Below are positions 38,401 through 47,232 of a stretch of DNA of 64,000 nucleotides, one piece after another (the stretch's first letter is position 1; each line of letters opens with the position of its first letter). The position numbers were made by a program, and so were the translations under genes. The stretch lies in NCBI GenBank assembly GCA_039105265.1, contig JAPFFF010000012.1:1364001-1428000 (forward strand), read 5' to 3'. The notes under the pieces were generated by a model. It was not told the origin of the DNA and ran no database searches. It saw nothing but the letters and a program-made list of their open reading frames with translations. Origin of the DNA: Tritrichomonas musculus (lineage: Eukaryota; Parabasalia; Tritrichomonadida; Tritrichomonadidae).

Positions 38401-41400
38401 CTTCAAGATTCTGAATTCAATTTAGTTCATTTTAATAGCACTCCAGTTATACTCAGACTTGGCGGTTATATCTCCACCAGCGAAAGTTTGTATAATCCAA
38501 ATTGCGTCTTCGGAAGCATTGCCAAATTCGCCATTTTCACTCGATTGATTGACGATCAAGAGATAGTCAAATTAATCTTGAATGAGCATGACCAGCCAAC
38601 TGACTATCTATTCAGTATGGATGACTACAGGCACGACATGTTTTCTACGACGTTGACGAAGACAATGAACATCAATGGCACTCAATCATTGATTGAACAA
38701 CGATACTTCCCGAATTACATCAAAATTGACACACTTGAAGAGCGAGTTTCAAGTCATGAAATTGCCGAGAAACTTGTCAAGTCGATTCCTTTGATACCAA
38801 GAAGCATGCTCTTCAATTACTTGAACTTGCTTGGGCAAATCATCTCCAAGACGAACAACAAACAATTGTCTGCTATTTGTGCATCTTATTTGATCAACAT
38901 TGATCAAGGTCTTGACTATTCGTTGTTTGCAACTGTTTATTCAATTGTTAAATCAATTGTTAGCAAGACGATACAACGTTATTGGGTCGAAGATGTCATA
39001 GCAAACTGTACTTTGTGGAGTAAAAGTGGATCACATTTTCACAGGATTTTGTTTGAATATGGAACAAAATTAATCACTGATTTTCAATCAACTATTTGGT
39101 CGAAGAAAAGTTACTTTTCTTACTTTTTGAATCAATTTAATGAACATTGTTGCATCAAGGAAAATAAGTCTGACATTCCTATGTTTTCGCTCTTTTTGGA
39201 AAGACTTTCTCTTGTTACAATTGAAGTGAAAGACATTCGTTATTTAGTTTCATTTTTAATAAATTCGAGTGATTCAAATAAAGTTGTTTATCTTCAAATG
39301 ATCTCCAAAATGTCACAATCAATTAAAGATGATCAATACACGTTATTCTCGACTTTCTTATCAGTTCTTGATACAGAAAATATTGAAATTGCTGAAAATG
39401 TATTGATAACAATGAGTGAAATTTACAGAGATTACGACTTTCATCGTTACATTATCGTTATTTTAAACTTTTTAGCAGTTGATAAAAAGTTGTTGTTTGA
39501 AGCTTTAAATAAGAAAGAAACATTAGATTTATATCCAAATGTTTTTCCTTTATTATGTTCAATTGCACTTGAAATCAATCAAAATATTAAATACATACCG
39601 AAAGGAGTTGTTCGTTCATCTTTCTGGTATTTGTTTCCTCTTCTTTTGTCATTAAGATTCGATGATAATATTGAGTTGATTGATTTCGTTGCAATTAATG
39701 CGCTTGATTCAAATGATATCGATGAAATTATATCGATAACTATTTATTTGACAAGTTATGCTAATTATAAATGCCAGCATCCAACTTCACAGCTTCTTCG
39801 TGCAATGATGGAATTCTCTAAAGATTGTAAAAATCAAGACTCCTTATTTAAGATCTTTTTTCATTCATTGGAGACGTTTTTCTTCCACTTTGACGCGCCT
39901 TTTTGTCATAAAATCTTCCTTAATTTCCCGGATTATAAAAGCAAATCTGAAATGAACGATGATATGAAAAAAGTGTCAGATAAATTTGACATTTCTAATG
40001 TCGAAGGCTTAAGACGTTTTATTCAAACTGATTTTACTAAGAAAAGGATGAGATTTTATCTTTCTTATAATGAAGATAAGTATATAAATTGGCCACTTGA
40101 AAAGCCAATGAAGAAGAAGCTTACTGACTATTCATTGTTGTCAGAAGCATCAGCAATAGCCGACCATATAATCGACTATCCAATTCCCAATGTTGCGATG
40201 ATTGATGATGGCACTTTTCTTAAATGGAAGAAGAAGCCACAATTCAACATAAGTGACGTTAAGCATCTGATTGATTCGATCTTGCAAATGGAATTAAAAT
40301 CAGACAATTTGCAAGAATTTGAAAATCGGAACAACATCATGAAATACTTAATTAAAAGGATGCATGCAACGATAACAACGCAAAGTGTCATGAAAATTAA
40401 AAACTTGTTCTTGAAAGCAAATGCACGTCAGTTTTCAACAAACTTTTCAAAAGAATTGGCTTCTATTGAAAAAGTTCGTATATCATCAATGCTTTCTAAA
40501 CCTAATTTTAGAGCAAGAATGACACGAAATTACAACATTTGCTTCGCTTTCTGTCCATTCTTATTAAAGACAGTGAATGCGAATGTTGAAATTCATCGCT
40601 TCAATCCAAAAAAGGTCGATATTTTTGAAAATTCAAAAATAATCACGTTAATGAAGCAAATTCCTGCCAGAGTAACGGTTGAAACAATTGAGATAAGTAA
40701 TGTTGATGAACACAAAAGTTCAAATAATAATCAACAAACATCGTCAACTAATAATCCTCAATCGTTATCAACTGATAATAAAGTTGGATCTCCAATTCGT
40801 GCTTCTTTCTCAACGACTGACTTTGAGGTTGCTGATAGCGAATTGTCTATTGAAGCATCTGAAGAATACTTCAATGTTAAGCACGACTCAGAAATCAAAG
40901 TTTTAAAAACTAAAAAAATTATCAAAATTAAAACAAAGATTTCTACAAATGAGTTGGATATAATGAGTGATGTTTTAAACATCTTTTACATGAATAGAAA
41001 TTCAATATTAATTGTAACCGTTTCTCATGAACCTTTCTTAATTGACTTCTCACCTGCTTCTTGCGATGAATTCATACAAATGATCCAGCCAGTCGATCGT
41101 TACTTCCGCTCTTCAATAGACGTGCTCGTCACTTTGATACCTTTGCTACAGAAAAAGTGGGCAGAACATAATATCTCAAATTTCAAGTACTTGAACTTCT
41201 TGAATTTGATAAGCGGAAGAAATTACGAGAACCCTGAAGCTTACCCGCTCTTCCCTTCTCCAAACTTTTTGGATAAGTCATTGCCGCCAACTCTGCTAAC
41301 AAGAATAAGAAGATCGTCAGAAGGCCCGCTGAGAAACAGCATCGCATCGAAGAACTCGCCGTTCCCTGAGAACGCTGAATTCTCGAAGGCAAAAGTTGAT

Positions 41401-43692
41401 TCAAAGCCGCAAAACGTCCAGCAAGCAAAGTCTAAGCCAAAGCCAAGAATCATACCTAACGGAAAGCCGCCAGCTGAAGCACAGCAAGCTAATAAAGACG
41501 AAGCACAAGGCAGTAAACAGCAAATTAGCAAGGACGAAGCGCAGGCAAGTAACAAGGTTGAAGAAAATGCAAATAAAGATGAAGGACAGGATGAAAAGCA
41601 GTCAAGTAAAGTTGAAGCACAAAGCAGTAAAGACGAGCAGAAAGCAAGTGAAACGCAAGTAAGTAAAGATGAATTGCAAGCAGGTGAAACGCAAGTAAAC
41701 AAAGATGAAAGTAAAGATGAATTGCAAGCAGGTGAAACGCAAGTAAACAAAGATGAAAGTAAAGACGAGCAGAAAGCAAGTGAAACGCAAGTAAGCAAAG
41801 ATGAAAGTAAAGATGAATTGCAAGCAAGTGAAGCACAAGTAAGCAAAGATGAAAGTAAGGGTGAAATGGGCAACAAGCATTCCAGCGTGCAGTCTTTGGA
41901 TGGAGAAGGTATAGAGAAGTCTGACGCATCATCACTCGAGTCAATTGTCTCTGAAATTTCTTCTGAGAAGCGTCTTTCAATCGACTCCTCGTCCCTCCTC
42001 TCAGACCAGCTTCTTCCGGTGTCTCCTACGAAGTCCACTCCGCAACGATCGCCTTCCAAAGGCTCGCTTGCAGCCCAGTTTCCTTCCATTGCATCCTTCC
42101 TGCAGCGATCGAACTTCGGCAACAACTGGCTCACTGATCCGGGCATCTATTCTTGCTCCAGCAAGAGATCCGCAAACTCATCTGCCTTCTTCGATGACAA
42201 GTCTCGCTTTGTGCTTCCTGAGCTCTACTTCATGTACGACTCGATCGACGAGAATGTCTACGAGTACAGAAAGAAGCTTGAAAGCTCATCGAACATCAAC
42301 AAGTGGGTCTCGATAATCTTCGGACGCGACAGGCGAATCATCACTGAGAAGCTTCATCGTCGACTCTTCTCAACGCCAATTCCAGACCGTCCAAGCCGTC
42401 CGATCATCGACCACAACCTTCAGAGCCAAATCGACATCATCAACGACACTGTTGAAGGCTCCATTGTCATAAACGACAGCAGCGATTTCATCCGAAACAG
42501 CGTCGACAACAACAACAACAACAACAACAACAACAGCAACAACAACAACAGCAACAACAACAGCAAAGCTGGTTCAAACCATCTCGTTGGCAGCCTTCTG
42601 AAGAACATTCGAGGCAGAAGAGACTCGAATGCTGACGAGTCTTCCTTGCCAAGGAGGCTCTCTTATTTGAGCATCCCTCAGGTTGTCTATGCGAGCTCAG
42701 CCTACTACGAGAACGGATTCATCGTTGTCCTCGAAACAGGCGAGATCAAGATGCTCCAAGTCGTCTACAACAGAGAAATGCGCAAGATGTGTTTGAAGTC
42801 GACTTCGTTGAGGGAAAGAATCGAAAATCCAAGGGACCCTCGGAAGCATTATTTCTACTTCAACACAGGCGTTGTTCTTGGTTTGACGGCGTCTGTAACT
42901 GATTCAATCACATTTGGCCTCATTGTCTATGATGAAGGCAAAAATACGTTAGATTTGATAACTAACCGTCGAATTGTACGTTATGAAAAAATTTTCATTG
43001 AAAATCCAATTTTCAATGGGTCTGTCTATTTCAGAACTCCTTCAACGATAGATTTCATATCTCGATTTTTGAAAGATCATGAAAGTGGTGAAGTGAACGA
43101 CGATATTGTCTCTTATTTTCCCTCTCAAAAAGTTGCAGCGCCTCCTTATTTGTATACCGTAAAATGTAACGTAAATTGCTTCGTGTGCAGCGAAATATTC
43201 CCGATATTCGTAATCGGCGGTGATGATGGAAAGATAAGAATTCGTTCTTTGACTGAAGGAAAGAAAATCAATACTGTCGACCTTGGCAATGAAATTCCAA
43301 TGAAGATTATTATTACTGATTGTTGGGGATTCATTTTGGTAAAGACAATTAATAAGTTGTTCCTGCTTAGTACAAACGGAAGGATTTTGAAAACAATCGA
43401 TAACTTCATCAATTTCTCGCAATGGTTTTCTTTTCATACGCACGATGACTTCGATTATGTTGTGTTAAAGGATGAAGAAAATAGGATCATTTATTTCGAG
43501 GCAATGTATCCTGAGAATCTCAAAGTCTTCATCGATTTCAGCGCAAGTATTAACGTAATTAAATATGATCCTTATCAGTCGTGCTTCTTGCTGCTGACAA
43601 CTGATTGTAGGCTGTTTTGCTTCCCATGTGATGTGGCTGCGGTAAATGATAGCGCAAATAATAGTAGTGAATCTGTGACTCCAATTCATTGA
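35443..43692 (+). CDS. BEACH-family protein (LYST/neurobeachin-like), BEACH core interrupted
   Basis: This is a 2749-residue protein. Residues ~1-870 and 1050-1660 are armadillo-like helices. About 880-1040 is a concanavalin/LamG-like domain, starting TGFNGSQFNGILTFVFWLKM. PH-like sequence is at ~1666-1883, including IMSDVLNIFYMNRNSILIVT. A BEACH start is at ~1886-1950 (LQKKWAEHNISNFKYLNFLN then LISGRNYENPEAYPLFP). A low-complexity KDE/SETQVSKDE block and Ser-rich stretch occupy ~1985-2230. A BEACH end-like segment follows (VLPELYFMYD, then INKWVSIIFG at ~2285), then an Asn tract and a WD40-like C-terminus (~2410-2749). The middle of BEACH (the YGTHYS and FDHADRLF-type motifs) is not recognisable. 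BEACH proteins control membrane fission and lysosome size. Confidence 0.85.
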   Translation: MQNLLDDCIKTIIQLVSIRRDTSRFSKIPQESKEISFLNQIPIFDKSQFNQFSNDIKERPKMVSTIRKINYQFDKSIINYYIESKDPPSEISLVIIFYQVIARMFTEPLTSDDYILIMKVLEKPAFINNSINSDFINYSFYLLVETAHQTKHFKWTKEIIIKTAKFFQANMTLKPNFYALLIQFLTIVFKLEPEDKEGLIKMIFGIIYGLFNNSKSKLLAQKDFTSLLDIINSYLNNLNYDAVLLLATISKYDNSKVLQSYTRQLPILFVTKIQEKSIQDDMKISIRDTKQIHNYPSVYQSRVPRFDFKFIPTTDSKRITNVPYSLLPIHAKKIVSLISSGSKEITSLFIDFFRKANSDLIKPFFTKLNDELCRCFQSSDGYTILVPYLFLLDSIGLKVQSGIINEDKISENMMRFLREPIINRRTMSDTVTNRQKSQKIDIQKFDYNILFDPSKTVFGPFMLDQTLNVFRAKFVDIVFTKCKNLILPLLKSADGYPFLMAEIVGRYYCYSEILIPYLCSDDQMMNECFKYVSKHAMILQTIGSQKGPRDIIFIFMGEFLRNKASFEKCLKSTVYLDSFYHFMYDQRYTKSVLTLIYQAMLVVKTPNIVENTAIYLFKSSKNENLSNWIFQTVSAAVCHNTILIPVFKSFISPVIANLKKDPTSKLSFDIAIQIVAQYANQKDHFILKSDDFQVLASSINFASYTLLFNLIMGTHSISIEALFTIKKPAFLPLLLIAHSNNNFFQNKDNSGLITALTDLSRLATYSEYNARALHDGDIDYILLNHLHNNPLPEATANPIQYKGFEFTLQLSKEERKMLVYPLIKLITSKKSDEKVAHLMMKTIIEAHDTEILSILSYNINENRRVPSPNFPISTIPHFCEATGFNGSQFNGILTFVFWLKMDPMFLQRPTAEINLFSVSDANNSHNYSIVIIGGSLYASFNESKVRTLVCISPRLDYNKWSHFVIEFTNTDEDGRIYFKTYQNYDRLQDSEFNLVHFNSTPVILRLGGYISTSESLYNPNCVFGSIAKFAIFTRLIDDQEIVKLILNEHDQPTDYLFSMDDYRHDMFSTTLTKTMNINGTQSLIEQRYFPNYIKIDTLEERVSSHEIAEKLVKSIPLIPRSMLFNYLNLLGQIISKTNNKQLSAICASYLINIDQGLDYSLFATVYSIVKSIVSKTIQRYWVEDVIANCTLWSKSGSHFHRILFEYGTKLITDFQSTIWSKKSYFSYFLNQFNEHCCIKENKSDIPMFSLFLERLSLVTIEVKDIRYLVSFLINSSDSNKVVYLQMISKMSQSIKDDQYTLFSTFLSVLDTENIEIAENVLITMSEIYRDYDFHRYIIVILNFLAVDKKLLFEALNKKETLDLYPNVFPLLCSIALEINQNIKYIPKGVVRSSFWYLFPLLLSLRFDDNIELIDFVAINALDSNDIDEIISITIYLTSYANYKCQHPTSQLLRAMMEFSKDCKNQDSLFKIFFHSLETFFFHFDAPFCHKIFLNFPDYKSKSEMNDDMKKVSDKFDISNVEGLRRFIQTDFTKKRMRFYLSYNEDKYINWPLEKPMKKKLTDYSLLSEASAIADHIIDYPIPNVAMIDDGTFLKWKKKPQFNISDVKHLIDSILQMELKSDNLQEFENRNNIMKYLIKRMHATITTQSVMKIKNLFLKANARQFSTNFSKELASIEKVRISSMLSKPNFRARMTRNYNICFAFCPFLLKTVNANVEIHRFNPKKVDIFENSKIITLMKQIPARVTVETIEISNVDEHKSSNNNQQTSSTNNPQSLSTDNKVGSPIRASFSTTDFEVADSELSIEASEEYFNVKHDSEIKVLKTKKIIKIKTKISTNELDIMSDVLNIFYMNRNSILIVTVSHEPFLIDFSPASCDEFIQMIQPVDRYFRSSIDVLVTLIPLLQKKWAEHNISNFKYLNFLNLISGRNYENPEAYPLFPSPNFLDKSLPPTLLTRIRRSSEGPLRNSIASKNSPFPENAEFSKAKVDSKPQNVQQAKSKPKPRIIPNGKPPAEAQQANKDEAQGSKQQISKDEAQASNKVEENANKDEGQDEKQSSKVEAQSSKDEQKASETQVSKDELQAGETQVNKDESKDELQAGETQVNKDESKDEQKASETQVSKDESKDELQASEAQVSKDESKGEMGNKHSSVQSLDGEGIEKSDASSLESIVSEISSEKRLSIDSSSLLSDQLLPVSPTKSTPQRSPSKGSLAAQFPSIASFLQRSNFGNNWLTDPGIYSCSSKRSANSSAFFDDKSRFVLPELYFMYDSIDENVYEYRKKLESSSNINKWVSIIFGRDRRIITEKLHRRLFSTPIPDRPSRPIIDHNLQSQIDIINDTVEGSIVINDSSDFIRNSVDNNNNNNNNNSNNNNSNNNSKAGSNHLVGSLLKNIRGRRDSNADESSLPRRLSYLSIPQVVYASSAYYENGFIVVLETGEIKMLQVVYNREMRKMCLKSTSLRERIENPRDPRKHYFYFNTGVVLGLTASVTDSITFGLIVYDEGKNTLDLITNRRIVRYEKIFIENPIFNGSVYFRTPSTIDFISRFLKDHESGEVNDDIVSYFPSQKVAAPPYLYTVKCNVNCFVCSEIFPIFVIGGDDGKIRIRSLTEGKKINTVDLGNEIPMKIIITDCWGFILVKTINKLFLLSTNGRILKTIDNFINFSQWFSFHTHDDFDYVVLKDEENRIIYFEAMYPENLKVFIDFSASINVIKYDPYQSCFLLLTTDCRLFCFPCDVAAVNDSANNSSESVTPIH
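41396..41868 (+). repeat. Low-complexity repeat inside the BEACH gene
   Basis: In-frame tandem-like units of ESKDELQAGETQVNKDE and related forms occur at about residues 2060-2140, preceded by Lys/Ala/Gln/Glu-rich sequence. At DNA level, blocks such as GCAAGTGAAACGCAAGTAA recur. It lies inside the region where the BEACH core should be. Confidence 0.75.
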
Positions 43693-46139
43693 TATTATTA
43701 AATTTGTTTTATTTTCTTTTAATTTGCTGTTGGAATATGTTTTTAAGTTTCACATTTGATATTTTATAGATTTCTTTTTATAAAGTTTGTCCAATAACTA
43801 AAAGTGATGTGAATTTTTTTTTCACCATATAATAGGTCAATTTTATAAAAAGTGGCTGACAAAAAAAAATCAACAATGCTAATAATCAATTCGGCATTTG
43901 AAATAAGATTAGAAAATAATGGTATCAAATTCTATTCACTTCACTTCACTTTCCAATTAGTGGACAAATTTTAGTATTGAAATTTTAGGGGGAAATGTTA
44001 CTTTAGATGGAATATCTAACAAAAAAAGTTGAAGAAGCTTTTATAAAATTGTTGCTCTGAAAATAAAGTTAACTTTTCATAAAAATCAATGTATCAGTGA
44101 CTAAGCCAATAATATAGGTCATAAAATATGTATCTAAAAATAAGTTGGTGCATTAATATTAAACAAAAATTTCGAGTAGATTTTGAATTATTGCCAATTG
44201 TTCATCAAATAAATGACATTTTTCTCTCAGCTTTTTCAATATTTTACAATTATCATTTTTGAGTATTTTGATGTTGGTTTCAATGTTAAAAAATACAATA
44301 GTTCGTTCAATTTCTCTTTGATCTCTGGAAGAAACCAAATGACGAAAAGGGAAAAATTTTTTTCAATGTTTCTCTGAAAATCTCGCGAGAGGTATTCACG
44401 AAGAAAACTAGCCTAGAAATTTAATTCTAACTTATTTATTTTATTTTTAAAATATGTAATTAAGATAAATTACAAATTTTATATGATTCCATGTGCTTAT
44501 TTTCAAGATATTGCTTAAGCATTTTTTTGTGAGAAAAAAAAAATATTTTCAATATATTTCGATATTTATTTGGAATTTTAAATGAAAGATTTTCTATAAA
44601 ACAATATAAAATATCTCAATATATATATATATTGACATTAAATAATTATAAATTAAAGCATATATTGATTAATAATATTTTAAATAAAAAATTATTTAGA
44701 TATTAACTTATTTTTATTTCAAAAAAAAATATTTATTTAATAATATTAGTTTTTCACAAAATTTGTGAACACTTTTGTGAAATCCTTTGAAAAAAAGCTA
44801 ATTTTGATTTATTTGATAGAAAAAATGAATATTAATAGAATTATTTAAATGTTTAGCAAATTATTTGATTCAAATTATCGACATTTTCTATTATATATAT
44901 ATATATATTTAGAAATATATATTTTATCCAATATCTGTAAAATTTCAATTTATTATTTTTTTTTGTTGTTTGATTTTTGAACATTTTGACGTTTTGCACC
45001 CAAAATAAACATCGATATTGTTGGAAACCAATTTTCTCAAAATTAAACACATAAATTTCTTATTGATCGCAATATATGTTAAGATGAATCGCAATAATTA
45101 ATATATTAAAATTAAAAGAAAAAATCTAGGCTGAAAAAAAAAATTGGGTTGGATTTTTATTAATTCTTTTGTTTTTTTTTTGTTAAATCCATTGCTTTTT
45201 TAAATATCGAATTTATTAAAATGAGATATAAAGCCAACTCAAAATTTAATTCTTTATATATTTATTAAAATTTTTAAGAATTTTTAATCCTTATTAAAAA
45301 AAAGTCTAAGAATTCTAATATATCTGAAAAAATAAAATTCTTATATTTTAACAATGCAATGCTTGCTAAAGATAATATAGAGCAATTAAATGTTTTTTTT
45401 ATAAATTAGAATATTTATACTCTTATAGTCATTGAATTAATGCATTTCTAAAATCCAAAAAGACGTTAAGTCACTTAACATGAATACCTCTATCTCGCGT
45501 GATTTTGACCTTTACTTTTTGAAAAAGTTTTGCCAAGCCTTTTGAAACTAACTTAAGTTATATTTAAATGTTGCGGTTTAAGTAAACATCACATTCATAA
45601 TATGAGCGGAAATTGTGGAAGAAGTCTAACAAAACGTCATATTCATTTTTTGAGGTATAGAAACCAAAATTTTGCTAAGGATTTTTTATGTTTATATGTT
45701 TAAGTTATCCTACATTATATATTTAAATTATATTTATGATTTAATTAATATTATAATCATGATATTTAAAGATATATATATATATATTTAAAATATTGTG
45801 GCATTGAATTTAAATTCAATTTTTTTTGAAACAAAGATTCCGAATTGAGTTTATTTATTCAAAAAGTTCCTTCAGAAAAAGTTGTGTTTTTGTTCTTCAA
45901 TGGAAATACAATTTAAATGGTTTTGATGATGATTTATGTAATAAGGCAAGTATAAAATTGTAATATCCAGGACCTTTATATTAGTCATTCACATCGCAAA
46001 TCCAAAAAATTGCGCAGGAACTTCGTACTTTTTGCCACAAAAAAAGGTCAAAAGTAGGTGAATAAAAAAGGTGTTTTCCATATAATTTTTTCTTCTTTCA
46101 AAATTTTCATCAAATAAAATCTTTCGAAACACGGAATTT
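43693..46139. other. 2.4-kb gene-free AT-rich region
   Basis: I find no credible coding frame. The only notable structure is an imperfect inverted repeat pair: AAAATCTCGCGAGAGGTATTCA at 44377-44398 and TGAATACCTCTATCTCGCGT with GATTTT at 45481-45506. These could be the arms of a decayed ~1.13-kb element. Several TA microsatellites are present (around 44620, 44893, 45776). Confidence 0.45.
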
Positions 46140-46904
46140 ATGGATGATGATTATGGATCAACTAAAATTGTCATCTCTCAATCAGTAACTCGAGAAAAAA
46201 TTGATGAAAGAATCGAAAGCCTGAAGTCGCAACTTTTTGTATTAAGTTCAGAAGTTCAATCTCTTGTTTTAAAAGAAAATCCTTTTTTCACTGAAATGGC
46301 TGAAAGTTATATTAAACTCAAGACTGATGATTTGAGTGATGTTGAAAATTGGAATGAAAACTCCCGAAAAATGGCGCAACTTCAATACGACACTGAAGTT
46401 GAAACTGATGAGAATGACTATAATATTAATAAAGAAAAACTTGACCTACGTGCTAAAATGTTAATCAAATACAAATATGAAAAATTAATAAGAACAGTTC
46501 CTGAATATGCTGAATACTTTCAACGCTTCAATTTGCCTTTTTTTGATAAAATTTCTGATGTTCCATCTTTTCCAGATGATGATTTATCAGATCCACCTAT
46601 ATCATTTACCAAAGAGATGTTATTAAATGCTAATGATGTAAACCAAGATTTATTACTACTCTCTCAGCCAAAACCAAAAAATCTTCAATATACTGTAACC
46701 CAGAAATCGTTAAAGTATGGTAAAATAACATTTCAGCTTAATTCGTTTGCAAATGTTCTAATACCAGGTAAGCAGCCAATTGCTACTGTTATTCAAAACA
46801 TCAACAAGCAAGGAATATCATTTAAAATTAGAGAAAATGGAAATATTTTTACAGTTTCTTTGTTTGCACTGAATTCAGGATTTGTTTCAATTCAAAAATG
46901 TTAA
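46140..46904 (+). CDS. Unknown protein, helical N-terminus and beta C-terminus
   Basis: This is a 254-residue protein. Residues ~18-50 and 75-125 are helical with heptad-like spacing (EKIDERIESLKSQLFVLSSE). Residues ~180-254 form a beta-rich region (KITFQLNSFANVLIPGKQPI, then SFKIRENGNIFTVSLFALN). I recognise no family. The gene is convergent with the giant repeat gene. There are no membrane segments or signal peptide. Confidence 0.65.
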   Translation: MDDDYGSTKIVISQSVTREKIDERIESLKSQLFVLSSEVQSLVLKENPFFTEMAESYIKLKTDDLSDVENWNENSRKMAQLQYDTEVETDENDYNINKEKLDLRAKMLIKYKYEKLIRTVPEYAEYFQRFNLPFFDKISDVPSFPDDDLSDPPISFTKEMLLNANDVNQDLLLLSQPKPKNLQYTVTQKSLKYGKITFQLNSFANVLIPGKQPIATVIQNINKQGISFKIRENGNIFTVSLFALNSGFVSIQKC

Positions 46905-47232
46905 ATTCATATACATGTATGCATATATATTTTGTTAATAATATAAACAGTCATATAAATAAATATAATGATATCATCATACAATTTTAATAAGAATAAT
47001 AAAATGTTTAAAGCAGCTTCAAATTGCATGAAAAAATAAAATAAAATTATAATTTTCGGTATAAGTTTATTTAAATAAAAAAAAAAAAAAATATTCAAAA
47101 ATTCCGATTTGGACTTTTTGGATAAAATAATGGTTTTCCACATTATTTGCTAATTTCCAACAAACATAAAACAAAACGGATTCAAAATTATAATTAAATA
47201 TAAATTGATGAAATATCTTTTTTTTCTTCTTC
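46905..47232. other. Convergent intergenic spacer
   Basis: This spacer separates the 3' ends of two convergent genes and contains a 14-A run near 47078. A 78-codon minus frame here is made of A/T-rich codons and is not accepted. Confidence 0.5.

Noticed and set aside
42508-42566. Asn tract in the BEACH gene as a functional repeat
   Set aside because: It is simple AAC/AGC repeat coding for an Asn/Ser linker, common in this genome, with no sign of a specific role.
43042-43443. 133-codon minus-strand frame opposite the BEACH gene C-terminus
   Set aside because: Antisense shadow of a well-supported coding region.
46907-47143. 78-codon minus-strand frame next to the giant gene
   Set aside because: Chance frame dominated by A/T-rich codons in a short convergent spacer.
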